Positions 1-6,851 of a stretch of 17,378 bases of DNA are shown here, one piece after another. Source of the DNA: Nonomuraea sp. (lineage in GTDB: Bacteria > Actinomycetota > Actinomycetes > Streptosporangiales > Streptosporangiaceae); NCBI GenBank assembly GCA_013362835.1, contig JABFVJ010000187.1, forward strand, positions 1 to 17,378, written 5' to 3'. The notes beneath the pieces are model-generated. The model had not been told where the DNA came from. It saw nothing but the letters and a program-made list of their open reading frames with translations, and did not search any database. The translations under genes were made by a program, and so were the position numbers. Positions within the stretch are counted from its first letter, which is position 1. Every line of letters begins with the position of its first letter.

Positions 1-1
1 C

Positions 2-991
2 CATCGGACCCGGCGCCATCGGGCCTGGAACGATAGGGCCCGGTACCATCGGGCCCTGGGCCGCCGGGCCCGGCTGCGTCGGGGCCGGGTTCATCGGGTC
101 GGCCGGGGGCTGCGAGGCCGGGGTGCCCTCGATGGACAGGGGCAGGACCGGGGGCTGGCCTTCGATCAGGGTGGCCAGGGCCGGAGGGTCGGCGGGCGGC
201 ACGGGCACGCCCTCGATCGCCGCCGCCGGCATGGGCGCGTGGTCGTCGCCCAGCAGCCGCAGCAGCGCCGTGTACGTCGTCGGCCGCCCCGCCACGTCCT
301 TGACCAGCCCCGCCAGGACCACCTGACGCAACGGCTCCGGCAGCGCGCCCACCTCGGGCGTCCAGGTCAGCACGGCGTGCGTGTCCTGGCCGAACGGCGC
401 GGCGCCGGTCGCGGCGAACACAACGGTCGCGGCCCAGGCGAACACGTCGGCGTACGGCCCGTACTGGAGGCCGTTGATCTGCTCGGGGGCGCGGTAGCCG
501 ATCTCGCCGGCCGGGTCGCCGATCTCGATGTCGGTGACGCGCAGGCCCTCGCCGGTGAGGATCACGTTGTTCGGGGTGAGGCCGCGGTGCGCGAACCCGG
601 CCAGGTGCACCGCGGTCAGCGCGGTGAGCATCCCGACCGCCACGCGTTCGAGGGCGTCGCCGGTGAGCGGGCCGTCGGCGGCCACGGTCTCGGCCAGCGA
701 GCGGCCTTCGACGTGCTCGCGCACCACGTAGAGCCGGCCGTCGTGGACGCCGGCGTCGAGGGTGCGGGCCACGTACGAGCTCGACACCCGCGTGACGCTC
801 TTGAGCCTGGCCGCGAAGTCTGGGTCGTCGGCCGGGTCGACGGTCAGCGTCTTGACCGCCACCGGAGCCGCGTCGTCGGACTCCTTGCCCAGGTGGACGT
901 CGCCACGCGGGCCCTGACCCAGCAGGCCGAGGATCTCGTGACCGCCGATCCGCTCAGGGGCAGGCGACTGGGAGGAGTCCTTCTCCACCAT
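2..991 (-). CDS. Protein kinase-like protein, probable pseudokinase (3' end beyond window)
   Basis: About 330 codons are visible, from ATG at 991 to the left edge. AAGGA five bases upstream supports the start. Residues about 15-250 form a Ser/Thr kinase fold: glycine loop GQGPRG (25-30), VAVK with Lys47, APE at 168-170, helix-F Asp182 and Arg236. Key catalytic positions differ. The HRD loop reads HRGLTPNN (135-142), so the catalytic Asp is Gly137 and the loop Lys is Thr139. DFG reads D-I-E (154-156). The helix-C Glu appears replaced in the 58-70 segment. The metal-binding Asn142 and Asp154 remain. The kinase domain is followed by a Pro-rich linker with P-G-P-M/I-V/A repeats at the window edge; any membrane or extracellular domain would lie outside. 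It lies 91 bases downstream of the mycosin on the same strand, which suggests a link to that secretion locus (inference). Family assignment is firm; lack of activity is inferred. Confidence 0.9.
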   Translation of the reverse strand, partial: MVEKDSSQSPAPERIGGHEILGLLGQGPRGDVHLGKESDDAAPVAVKTLTVDPADDPDFAARLKSVTRVSSSYVARTLDAGVHDGRLYVVREHVEGRSLAETVAADGPLTGDALERVAVGMLTALTAVHLAGFAHRGLTPNNVILTGEGLRVTDIEIGDPAGEIGYRAPEQINGLQYGPYADVFAWAATVVFAATGAAPFGQDTHAVLTWTPEVGALPEPLRQVVLAGLVKDVAGRPTTYTALLRLLGDDHAPMPAAAIEGVPVPPADPPALATLIEGQPPVLPLSIEGTPASQPPADPMNPAPTQPGPAAQGPMVPGPIVPGPMAPGPM

Positions 992-1064
992 GACCGTCCT
1001 TTCGGGATTGCGTCATGATCGAGAGACATTTAACCAAATAAGCCCCATAGGCATCAGCAGTTTC

Positions 1065-1088
1065 GGTTGACCACTCTTACAGTTAACC
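1065..1088. repeat. Inverted repeat at the mycosin stop / kinase promoter region
   Basis: GGTTGAC (1065-1071) and GTTAACC (1082-1088) form a 7-bp dyad with one mismatch (a G.U pair if transcribed from the plus strand) around a 10-base spacer. It covers the mycosin stop codon. The stretch 1015-1090 is clearly AT-richer than its surroundings, as promoter regions often are here, and it precedes the kinase gene. It could be an operator for the kinase gene or part of the mycosin 3' end. No clear -35/-10 pair could be assigned. Confidence 0.3.
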
Positions 1089-2231
1089 GTCAATTCGCCC
1101 GTTGTCGGGCGGTGAGCCGGCCCGCCAGCGGCGCCTGCGTCCCATCGGCACGAACACCCAGGCCGCCATCACGACCCCCGCCAGCGACAGCCCGCCCGCC
1201 GCGACGACGGTCGCCACCTCCATGGAACGCCCGTCCGGCGGCACGGCCTTGCGCACCGCCGTGACCGGCAGCGGCGGCGGCACCGGCGGGGCCACCGCCA
1301 CCTGCTCGGACGGCAGGATCGCGGTGACCGCGAGCAGCGGGTTGACCATGCCGGCGCCGGTGCCCGCGCCCGACGCGCCGTCGGCGGTCAGCGCGACGCG
1401 CCTGCGCACCTGGAGCTGGGTCAGCTTGGGGAAACGCGAGCGGACCAGCGCGACCACGCCCGTCACGTACGGGGCCGCGTAGCTGGTGCCGTCCAGTTTG
1501 CTCTGGTAGCCCCTGCCCGGCCAGGTCGAGCTGATGCCCTGCCCCGGCCCGAGCACGCCGACCGCGTTCGGGTTGGAGAACGTCGAGCGCCCCCCGTCGG
1601 GCGTCGCCGAGCCCACCGCGAGCACGCCGTCGTAGGCGCCGGGATAGGAGGGGACCGACGTGCCGTCGTCCTTGGTGATGTTGCCGGAGGCGGCGACGAT
1701 CACGACGTCGCGCTCCAGGGCGTAGTCGACGGCCGCCTTCAGGTCGGGCTGGTCGTGGGCGTCGATCGAGACGTTGATCACGTCGGCGTGCTCGTCCACG
1801 GCGGTCTTGATGGCCTTGGCCAGCAGGGCCACGTCACCTTGCTGGTCGTTGGACTGCTTGATCGACAGGAGCTTGACGCCGGGGGCGACGCCGTAGAAGG
1901 GCACGCCCTCGCGCGGACGGCCCGCGATGATCCCGGCGACCGCCGTGCCGTGGCCGACGCAGTCGCGGAAGCCGGTGCCGCTGAGGTCGGCCTTGCCGCT
2001 CAGCCGGATCTGGGGATGGGTCTCGTCCACGCCGCTGTCGATGACCGCGACCGTGACGCCCTGGCCGGTGGTGAGGGGCCAGACCCGCCGTACGTCGAGC
2101 CGCCGCTGCGCCCACGTCTCGCCGATCGTCATGGCGGCCTTCTTGGGCGCGCACCGTACGGGCTCGGCCCATGCCGGCGCCGCCGCGAACTGCAGGGCGA
2201 GCGCGCTCGCCACGAAGGCGCGAACAATCAC
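1083..2231 (-). CDS. mycP: Type VII secretion-associated subtilisin-like serine protease (mycosin)
   Basis: A 382-residue S8 peptidase. A signal peptide occupies residues 1-22 (hydrophobic core, AWA cleavage). The catalytic triad is complete: Asp65 in VIDSGVD, His94 in GHGTAVAG and Ser250 in GTSYAAP, with oxyanion Asn184 in AASGN. A Pro-rich linker (about 311-325) leads to one membrane helix (about 337-361) and an arginine-rich cytoplasmic tail. This signal peptide/protease/Pro linker/C-terminal anchor layout is that of MycP mycosins, which sit on the outer face of the membrane and support ESX secretion. It begins with GTG; no strong Shine-Dalgarno sequence is visible, but the signal peptide fixes the start well. 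It lies 102 bases downstream of a WXG100 gene on the same strand, supporting the ESX assignment. No EccB, EccC, EccD or EccE gene is in the window. Confidence 0.93.
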   Translation of the reverse strand: MIVRAFVASALALQFAAAPAWAEPVRCAPKKAAMTIGETWAQRRLDVRRVWPLTTGQGVTVAVIDSGVDETHPQIRLSGKADLSGTGFRDCVGHGTAVAGIIAGRPREGVPFYGVAPGVKLLSIKQSNDQQGDVALLAKAIKTAVDEHADVINVSIDAHDQPDLKAAVDYALERDVVIVAASGNITKDDGTSVPSYPGAYDGVLAVGSATPDGGRSTFSNPNAVGVLGPGQGISSTWPGRGYQSKLDGTSYAAPYVTGVVALVRSRFPKLTQLQVRRRVALTADGASGAGTGAGMVNPLLAVTAILPSEQVAVAPPVPPPLPVTAVRKAVPPDGRSMEVATVVAAGGLSLAGVVMAAWVFVPMGRRRRWRAGSPPDNGRIDG

Positions 2232-2291
2232 GGGAGAAGAGCGTAGCCTGCCCGGTCCGGCGAGCTCCGTCCTGTTCTGGGGCCTTCCAAC

Positions 2292-2328
2292 GGAGAGAAG
2301 CCCCGGCGGCCGGCCAGGGCCCCTCTCC
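2292..2328 (-). terminator. GC-rich hairpin between the WXG100 gene and mycosin (possible terminator or processing site)
   Basis: GGAGAG (2292-2297) can pair with CTCTCC (2323-2328). The interior holds the self-complementary GGCCGGCC (about 2308-2315), so the transcript should fold strongly just after the WXG100 stop. No U-run follows. It may reduce read-through, giving more WXG100 than mycosin transcript, or may simply be GC-rich spacer. Confidence 0.3.
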
Positions 2329-2333
2329 GCCGC

Positions 2334-2606
2334 TCACTGCGTGGCGGACTCGATGTTCTGGCGGTAGGTGCCGATGACCCGCGAAGCCTCCTGCAGCTCC
2401 TCGGTCATGCGCTGGAAGGCCGTGCGGTAGTTCTGCCAGGCCTGGTTGAAACGCTGGGCGCCGGGCCCCGTCCACGCGGTGCCGACCTTGGCCGCCTCGC
2501 GGTCGAGCGCGGTCATCGTGGTGCGGACCGCCTCGGACTGCTGCGTGAACTGAGTGGCCATCTGCTGCATTTCCGCGGGGTCGCCGCCGAGCATACTCTG
2601 GCTCAT
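2334..2606 (-). CDS. WXG100 family (EsxA-like) type VII secretion protein
   Basis: A 90-residue protein of the usual WXG100 length, with Trp45-Thr46-Gly47 at the turn of a predicted helical hairpin. Two Gln/Glu/Ala-rich helices (about 10-42 and 49-85) flank the turn, and there is no signal peptide. WXG100 proteins are secreted as helical-hairpin dimers through ESX systems. The start has an excellent AGGAGGT (2611-2617) four bases upstream; another ATG four bases earlier is out of frame. The C-terminus has Tyr81 followed by Glu86, one residue longer than the canonical YxxxD/E secretion signal, so that signal is imperfect. It lies upstream of the mycosin on the same strand. No second Esx partner is adjacent, so it may homodimerise (inference). 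Confidence 0.92.
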   Translation of the reverse strand: MSQSMLGGDPAEMQQMATQFTQQSEAVRTTMTALDREAAKVGTAWTGPGAQRFNQAWQNYRTAFQRMTEELQEASRVIGTYRQNIESATQ

Positions 2607-2713
2607 GCATACCTCCTGGAACCGGTGAAAGCGCCCTCACCCTAAAGCGGTGCACCGCCCGTCGCCCCCGTTATGCCGAGCGGCTATGGTCGTCCAGAGG
2701 ATTATTCGGATCT

Positions 2714-2719
2714 AAGGAG
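2714..2719 (+). promoter_or_regulatory. Ribosome binding site deciding the SDR start
   Basis: AAGGAG lies ten bases before ATG at 2730. The reading frame stays open upstream to an ATG at 2673, but that start has no such site and would add 19 non-conserved residues before the SDR beta-1 strand. Confidence 0.75.
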
Positions 2720-2729
2720 CCATCCGCCC

Positions 2730-3449
2730 ATGCGCGAGGTTGTGGTGACCGGTGGCGGCACCGGCATCGGCTACGCGACAGCCGAGGCGTTCGCCTCGCT
2801 CGGCGACCACGTCACGATCACCGGCCGGCGCGAGCACGTGCTCAAGGAGGCGGCGGCCCGGCTGGGCGCGGCGTACGTGCCCTTCGACGCCGCGAGCCCG
2901 GTCGCGGTCGACGACGCCCTGGGCAGCCTCCCCGAGCACGTCGACGTGCTGGTCAACAACGCGGGCGGCAACACCAACCTCGAACGCGGGCAGTCCGGCG
3001 ACCTGACGGACGTGGCCGAGGCGTGGTGGGCCAACATCAACGCCAACCTGATGTCCGCCGTGCTCGTCACCACCGCGCTCGCGCCGCGCATGGGCAAGGG
3101 CGGCCGGATCATCTCGATCGGCTCGATCGCCGCGCGCGGCACCGGATCCGGCTCGTACGGCGCCGCCAAGGCCGCGATCGAGTCCTGGACCGCCGACCTC
3201 GCCGCCGAGCTCGGCCCCAAGGGCGTCACCGTCAACGTCGTGGCGCCGGGGCTGGTCGTCGAGACCGAGTTCTTCCGCGGCGGGCTCACCGAGGAAGGCA
3301 TCAGGGCGCGGGTCGACAACACCCGGAACGGGCGACCTGGCACCCCGGCCGACGTGGCGGATAGCGTTCTCTTTCTGGCCTCCGCGGGAGCCAGGCACGT
3401 GACGGGGCAGGTGCTGCATCTGAACGGCGGCGCGTACCTCGGCCGCTGA
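2730..3449 (+). CDS. SDR family NAD(P)-dependent oxidoreductase (FabG-like)
   Basis: A 239-residue classical short-chain dehydrogenase/reductase. The cofactor motif TGGGTGIG spans residues 7-14, and the arginines in TGRRE (31-35) after beta-2 favour NADP(H). NNAG is at 76-79, Asn106 is in helix 4, and the active site is Ser132, Tyr143 and Lys147 (SYGAAK). The PG motif and C-terminal N-G-G-A-Y end are typical. The loop between the active Ser and Tyr is about two residues shorter than in E. coli FabG. It would reduce a keto group or oxidise an alcohol; the substrate cannot be read from sequence. It is followed 36 bases later by an acyl-CoA carboxylase alpha chain on the same strand, so a shared acyl-CoA role is plausible but unproven. 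It is divergent from the WXG100 gene. Confidence 0.9.
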   Translation: MREVVVTGGGTGIGYATAEAFASLGDHVTITGRREHVLKEAAARLGAAYVPFDAASPVAVDDALGSLPEHVDVLVNNAGGNTNLERGQSGDLTDVAEAWWANINANLMSAVLVTTALAPRMGKGGRIISIGSIAARGTGSGSYGAAKAAIESWTADLAAELGPKGVTVNVVAPGLVVETEFFRGGLTEEGIRARVDNTRNGRPGTPADVADSVLFLASAGARHVTGQVLHLNGGAYLGR

Positions 3450-3485
3450 AGGACCATCGGGAAGCATCAGGAAGGACGAAGGCCG

Positions 3486-5234
3486 GTGCGGAAGGTTCTG
3501 ATCGCCAATCGCGGAGAGATCGCCGTACGGGTGGCCCGCGCGTGCAAGGACGCGGGGATCGGCAGTGTGGCCGTCTACGCCGACCAAGACCTCGACGCCC
3601 TGCACGTCAAGGTGGCCGACGAGGCGTACGCGCTGGGCGGGGAGTCCCCGGCCGAGACCTACCTCGACATCGCCGGGCTGCTCGACGTCGCGGCCCGCTC
3701 CGGCGCCGACGCCGTGCACCCCGGCTACGGCTTCCTGGCCGAGAACGCCTCCTTCGCCGAGGCCGTCATCGACGCGGGCCTGACCTGGATCGGCCCGCCG
3801 CCCTCGGCCATCGCCGCGCTCGGCGACAAGGTGCGCGCCAGGCACATCGCGCAGAAGGTCGGCGCGCCGCTGGTCGCCGGCACCAAGGACCCGGTCTCCG
3901 GCGCCGACGAGGTCGTGGCCTTCGCCGAGGAGCACGGCCTGCCGATCGCGATCAAGGCCGCGTACGGCGGCGGCGGGCGCGGCATCAAGGTCGCCCGCCG
4001 TCTGGAGGAGGTCGCCGAGCTGTACGAGTCGGCCGTACGCGAGGCCGTGGCCGCCTTCGGCAGGGGCGAGTGCTTCGTCGAGCGCTACCTCGACCGCCCC
4101 CGGCACGTCGAGACCCAGTGCCTGGCCGACCGGCAGGGCGACGTGGTCGTCGTCAGCACCCGCGACTGCTCCCTCCAGCGCCGCCACCAGAAGCTGGTCG
4201 AGGAGGCCCCGGCGCCGTTCCTGTCGCGGGAGCAGCTCGACATCCTCTACACCAGCTCCAAGGCCATCCTGAAGGAGGCCGGCTACGTCGGCGCGGGCAC
4301 GTGCGAGTTCCTCGTCGGCCAGGACGGCACGATCTCCTTCCTGGAGGTCAACACCCGGCTCCAGGTCGAGCACCCGGTGAGCGAGGAGGTCGCGGGCGTC
4401 GACCTGGTGCGCGAGATGTTCAGGATCGCCGACGGCGAGCCCCTGGGCTACGGCGACCCGGTGCTGCGCGGCCACTCGATCGAGTTCCGGATCAACGCCG
4501 AGGACGCGGGCCGCGGCTTCCTGCCCGCCCCCGGCACGCTGACGTCCATGCGCACGCCGTCCGGGCCGGGGGTGCGGCTCGACGCCGGGTACGAGGCCGG
4601 GATGACCGTGCCGCAGACGTTCGACTCGCTGGTGGCCAAGCTGATCGTGACCGGGCGTACCAGGCGGGAGGCCCTGGAGCGGTCGCGGCGGGCGCTGGCC
4701 GAGTTCGAGATCGACGGCATGCCGACCGTGCTGCCCTTCCACCGGGCGATCGTGACCGACCCGGCGTTCACGTCCGAGCCGTTCGCGGTGCACACGCGGT
4801 GGATCGAGACGGAGTGGGACAACCCGGTCGAGCCGTACGCGGGCGAGGTGGCCGGCCCTGAGGTGCGGGCCGCGCGCGAGACGGTGACGGTAGAGGTCGG
4901 GGGCAAGCGCCTGGAGGTCGTCCTGCCGGCCGGTCTCGGCACGTCCGCCGTCACGCCCGCCGTGAACAGGGCGCCGCGCCGGGGCGGCGGCGGCGCGAAG
5001 AAGGCCGCGGCGGGCGGCGACGCGCTGGTGAGCCCGATGCAGGGCACGATCGTCAAGGTCGTGGCGAACGACGGCGACGTCGTGGCCGAGGGCGACACGG
5101 TCGTCGTGCTGGAGGCCATGAAGATGGAACAGCCGCTGACCGCGCACAAGTCCGGCACGATCACCGGCCTGTCGGCCGCCGTCGGCCAGACCGTCACGTC
5201 GGGCGCCACGATCTGCGAGATCAAGGACGCCTGA
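3486..5234 (+). CDS. Acetyl/propionyl-CoA carboxylase alpha subunit (biotin carboxylase + BCCP)
   Basis: A 582-residue fused protein, the usual size of actinobacterial AccA-type chains. The N-terminal biotin carboxylase begins [14 protein letters not shown]. The ATP-grasp glycine loop GGGGRG is at 161-166, RDCS at 226-229 and the catalytic [10 protein letters not shown] at 287-296. The carboxylase domain ends near residue 450. After a Gly/Lys/Ala-rich linker (about 497-510), the biotinyl domain carries EAMKM with biotinylated Lys546. It carboxylates its own biotin with ATP and bicarbonate; a separate beta carboxyltransferase, not in the window, passes the carboxyl to acetyl- or propionyl-CoA. 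GTG is the start, because the conserved N-terminus begins there and a purine-rich GGAAGGACGAAGG precedes it. Acyl specificity lies in the missing beta subunit. Confidence 0.95.
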   Translation: MRKVLIANRGEIAVRVARACKDAGIGSVAVYADQDLDALHVKVADEAYALGGESPAETYLDIAGLLDVAARSGADAVHPGYGFLAENASFAEAVIDAGLTWIGPPPSAIAALGDKVRARHIAQKVGAPLVAGTKDPVSGADEVVAFAEEHGLPIAIKAAYGGGGRGIKVARRLEEVAELYESAVREAVAAFGRGECFVERYLDRPRHVETQCLADRQGDVVVVSTRDCSLQRRHQKLVEEAPAPFLSREQLDILYTSSKAILKEAGYVGAGTCEFLVGQDGTISFLEVNTRLQVEHPVSEEVAGVDLVREMFRIADGEPLGYGDPVLRGHSIEFRINAEDAGRGFLPAPGTLTSMRTPSGPGVRLDAGYEAGMTVPQTFDSLVAKLIVTGRTRREALERSRRALAEFEIDGMPTVLPFHRAIVTDPAFTSEPFAVHTRWIETEWDNPVEPYAGEVAGPEVRAARETVTVEVGGKRLEVVLPAGLGTSAVTPAVNRAPRRGGGGAKKAAAGGDALVSPMQGTIVKVVANDGDVVAEGDTVVVLEAMKMEQPLTAHKSGTITGLSAAVGQTVTSGATICEIKDA

Positions 5235-5286
5235 GCGGGGCTGCCGGTGCTCCTGCGCCACGCCGTACGGGTAACGTGCCGAGTGA

Positions 5287-5312
5287 GGAACTTTGCCGAC
5301 CGCCCGTTCGTC
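5287..5312 (+). promoter_or_regulatory. Candidate ECF sigma promoter (GGAAC-N17-CGTC)
   Basis: GGAAC (5287-5291) and CGTC (5309-5312) are separated by 17 bases. This matches the -35/-10 pattern of many actinobacterial ECF sigma factors of the SigE type. It would start transcription about 20 bases before the ATG of the downstream membrane protein, just before its ribosome binding site. An ECF sigma gene lies 3 kb away; a direct link is only a guess. Confidence 0.5.
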
Positions 5313-5321
5313 CTCATGGGC

Positions 5322-5329
5322 GAAGGAGG
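5322..5329 (+). promoter_or_regulatory. Ribosome binding site deciding the membrane protein start
   Basis: GAAGGAGG lies ten bases before ATG at 5340. The frame is open upstream to 5247, but only the 5340 start places a signal peptide at the N-terminus and has a proper Shine-Dalgarno sequence. Confidence 0.75.
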
Positions 5330-5339
5330 CTTGCTGCCA

Positions 5340-6728
5340 ATGACCCATTCGCTGCGCCGAGCAGGGGCCGCGATCGCGGCTCTGATCGCCGGTCTATTCG
5401 TCGTTCTTGCGCTGTCCCCTGCCGCCAACGCGGCGGCGGCACCACCTGACGCCCAATCCGTGGTGCAAAATTGGAAGAAGAACCCGCTCTACGTGGTGTC
5501 GGGTTCTCCCTTGAGTTCGAGCCAGCAGAGTGACATCAGTGACACGCTGAAGGACGCCGACAGCAAGATCTACGCTGTCGCGCTGCCCGACGGCACTGTT
5601 GACTCCTCCAGCATCGGCCCCTACATGACCTCCCTGGCCAAGGGCCTCGCGGCCGCCGGGCGTCCCAAGATGACGGTCATGGTGCTCGACGGCGAGAAGA
5701 TGTTCGCCGGCTCCAACGCCATCCAGACCGGCCTCACCTCGCGTCTGGTCGGCCTGTCCACCGACTCCAACTCCGGTGACATCGTCGCGGGCGTGAAGGA
5801 CTTCGTCCACCGCGTCGACTACGCCTACAAGGGCGACCGGAGCAAGGCGCTCAGCACGAGCAGCCAGGCCAACCCCGGCGCGGGCGGCACGTTCGCGCTG
5901 GTCGCCCTGCTCGGGCTCCTGGTGGTCGGCGGCGGCGGCTACTTCCTCTACTCCAGCAACAAGAAGAAGAAGCGCGCCATCCAGGAGGCCAAGGACCTCG
6001 CCGCGGTCAAGCAGACCGTGGAGGAGGACGTCACGAAGCTGGGCGAGGAGATCACCGAGCTCGACACCGACGTGACCCTGGCCGGTCAGGGCGGCGGCCA
6101 CATCTCCGAGTGGCAGCAGGCGCTCGACTCCTACGAGAAGGCCAAGACGCAGCTCGCCACGGTGCAGCGGGCCGACCAGGTCCGCGAGGTCACCCAGACC
6201 CTTGAGGACGGCCGCTACGCGCTCGCCGTGGTGAAGGCCAAGGTCAACAACCAGCCGATCCCCGAGCGGCGCGCGCCCTGCTTCTTCAACCCGCAGCACG
6301 GCCCGTCCGTGCGTGACGTGCGCTGGGCCCCGGCCGGTGGCGCGGTGCGCGACGTGCCGGCCTGCGCGATGGACGCCGAGGCCGTGGAGCGCGGCTTCGA
6401 CCCGCAGATGCGCGAGGTCATGGTCGACGGCCACCGTCGCCCCTACTACGACGCGGGCCCGGCCTACCAGCCCTACGCCTACGGCTACTACGGCGGCTTC
6501 GGCGACATCATGACCGGCATGTTCATCGGCACCATGATGGGCAGCATGTTCCACGGCGGCTTCGGCTACGGCGGCTACGGCGCCGGCTACGCCGAGGGCT
6601 ACCAGGACGGTGGCGGCGACGTCGGTGGCGGCGACTTCGGCGGCGGCGGCGGAGACGGCGGCGGCTGGGGCGACTTCGGCGGCGGCGGCGACTTCGGTGG
6701 CGGCGATTTCGGCGGCGGCGACTGGTAA
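5340..6728 (+). CDS. Exported membrane protein with coiled-coil and Gly-Asp-rich tail, unknown function
   Basis: A 462-residue protein. A signal peptide (about 1-33, ending ANA/AAA) is followed by a small alpha/beta domain (about 38-165) faintly like TPM/YgcG-type extracytoplasmic domains. A membrane helix (about 184-205) is followed by the stop-transfer run NKKKKR. A charged, probably coiled-coil segment (about 208-300) comes next. A compact domain with Cys314 and Cys342 and a histidine (CFFNPQHGPS, 314-323) then leads to a Tyr/Gly/Met-rich region (375-420). The end is made of GGGDFGG-like repeats closing with D-W. By the positive-inside rule the coiled-coil and Gly-rich part are cytoplasmic. 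It resembles unnamed actinobacterial envelope proteins; I do not recognise a defined family. It is preceded by a candidate ECF promoter, suggesting envelope stress control (inference). Confidence 0.8.
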   Translation: MTHSLRRAGAAIAALIAGLFVVLALSPAANAAAAPPDAQSVVQNWKKNPLYVVSGSPLSSSQQSDISDTLKDADSKIYAVALPDGTVDSSSIGPYMTSLAKGLAAAGRPKMTVMVLDGEKMFAGSNAIQTGLTSRLVGLSTDSNSGDIVAGVKDFVHRVDYAYKGDRSKALSTSSQANPGAGGTFALVALLGLLVVGGGGYFLYSSNKKKKRAIQEAKDLAAVKQTVEEDVTKLGEEITELDTDVTLAGQGGGHISEWQQALDSYEKAKTQLATVQRADQVREVTQTLEDGRYALAVVKAKVNNQPIPERRAPCFFNPQHGPSVRDVRWAPAGGAVRDVPACAMDAEAVERGFDPQMREVMVDGHRRPYYDAGPAYQPYAYGYYGGFGDIMTGMFIGTMMGSMFHGGFGYGGYGAGYAEGYQDGGGDVGGGDFGGGGGDGGGWGDFGGGGDFGGGDFGGGDW

Positions 6729-6813
6729 CCCGGCCCCACCCCTGACAGGCGGCGACCGGTAATCCGGTCCGCTCCTGACAGGCGGTGACCGGTAGGCCGG
6801 TCCGGCCACTGGC
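6714..6813 (+). repeat. Three tandem 33-34-nt degenerate copies of the gene's 3' end
   Basis: Copies at 6714-6747, 6748-6780 and 6781-6813 each begin GGCGGYGAC-YGG-TAR and continue with an ACCCGG/TCCGGT-like segment. The first copy contains the last codons and stop of the upstream gene; copies two and three repeat that end after the stop (Gly-Gly-Asp-Arg-stop). Copy three includes the perfect stem GACCGG/CCGGTC. The arrangement looks like a drifting tandem duplication of a gene terminus. Confidence 0.7.
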
Positions 6814-6847
6814 GGGCGCGCTCTCCTTCTCGGGGAGCGCGCCCTTT
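6814..6847. terminator. Bidirectional terminator hairpin between convergent genes
   Basis: GGGCGCGCTCTCC (6814-6826) pairs over 13 positions with GGGGAGCGCGCCC (6832-6844), with one G.U-type exception, around loop TTCTC, and is followed by TTT (6845-6847). It lies between the plus-strand membrane protein (stop 6728) and the minus-strand CU044_5270-type gene (stop 6852), so it can end transcripts from both sides. The T-run is short, as is common in actinomycetes. Confidence 0.8.
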
Positions 6848-6851
6848 CGCG

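Noticed and set aside
239..1018. 259-codon plus-strand frame over the kinase gene
   Set aside because: It is antisense to the kinase-fold protein, with no recognisable domain and shadow-like composition.
2712..5348. 878-codon open frame on the minus strand opposite the SDR and carboxylase genes
   Set aside because: It is a high-GC shadow: composition is rich in Arg, Gly, Ala, His and Asp with no domain, while the opposite strand encodes two clear enzymes.
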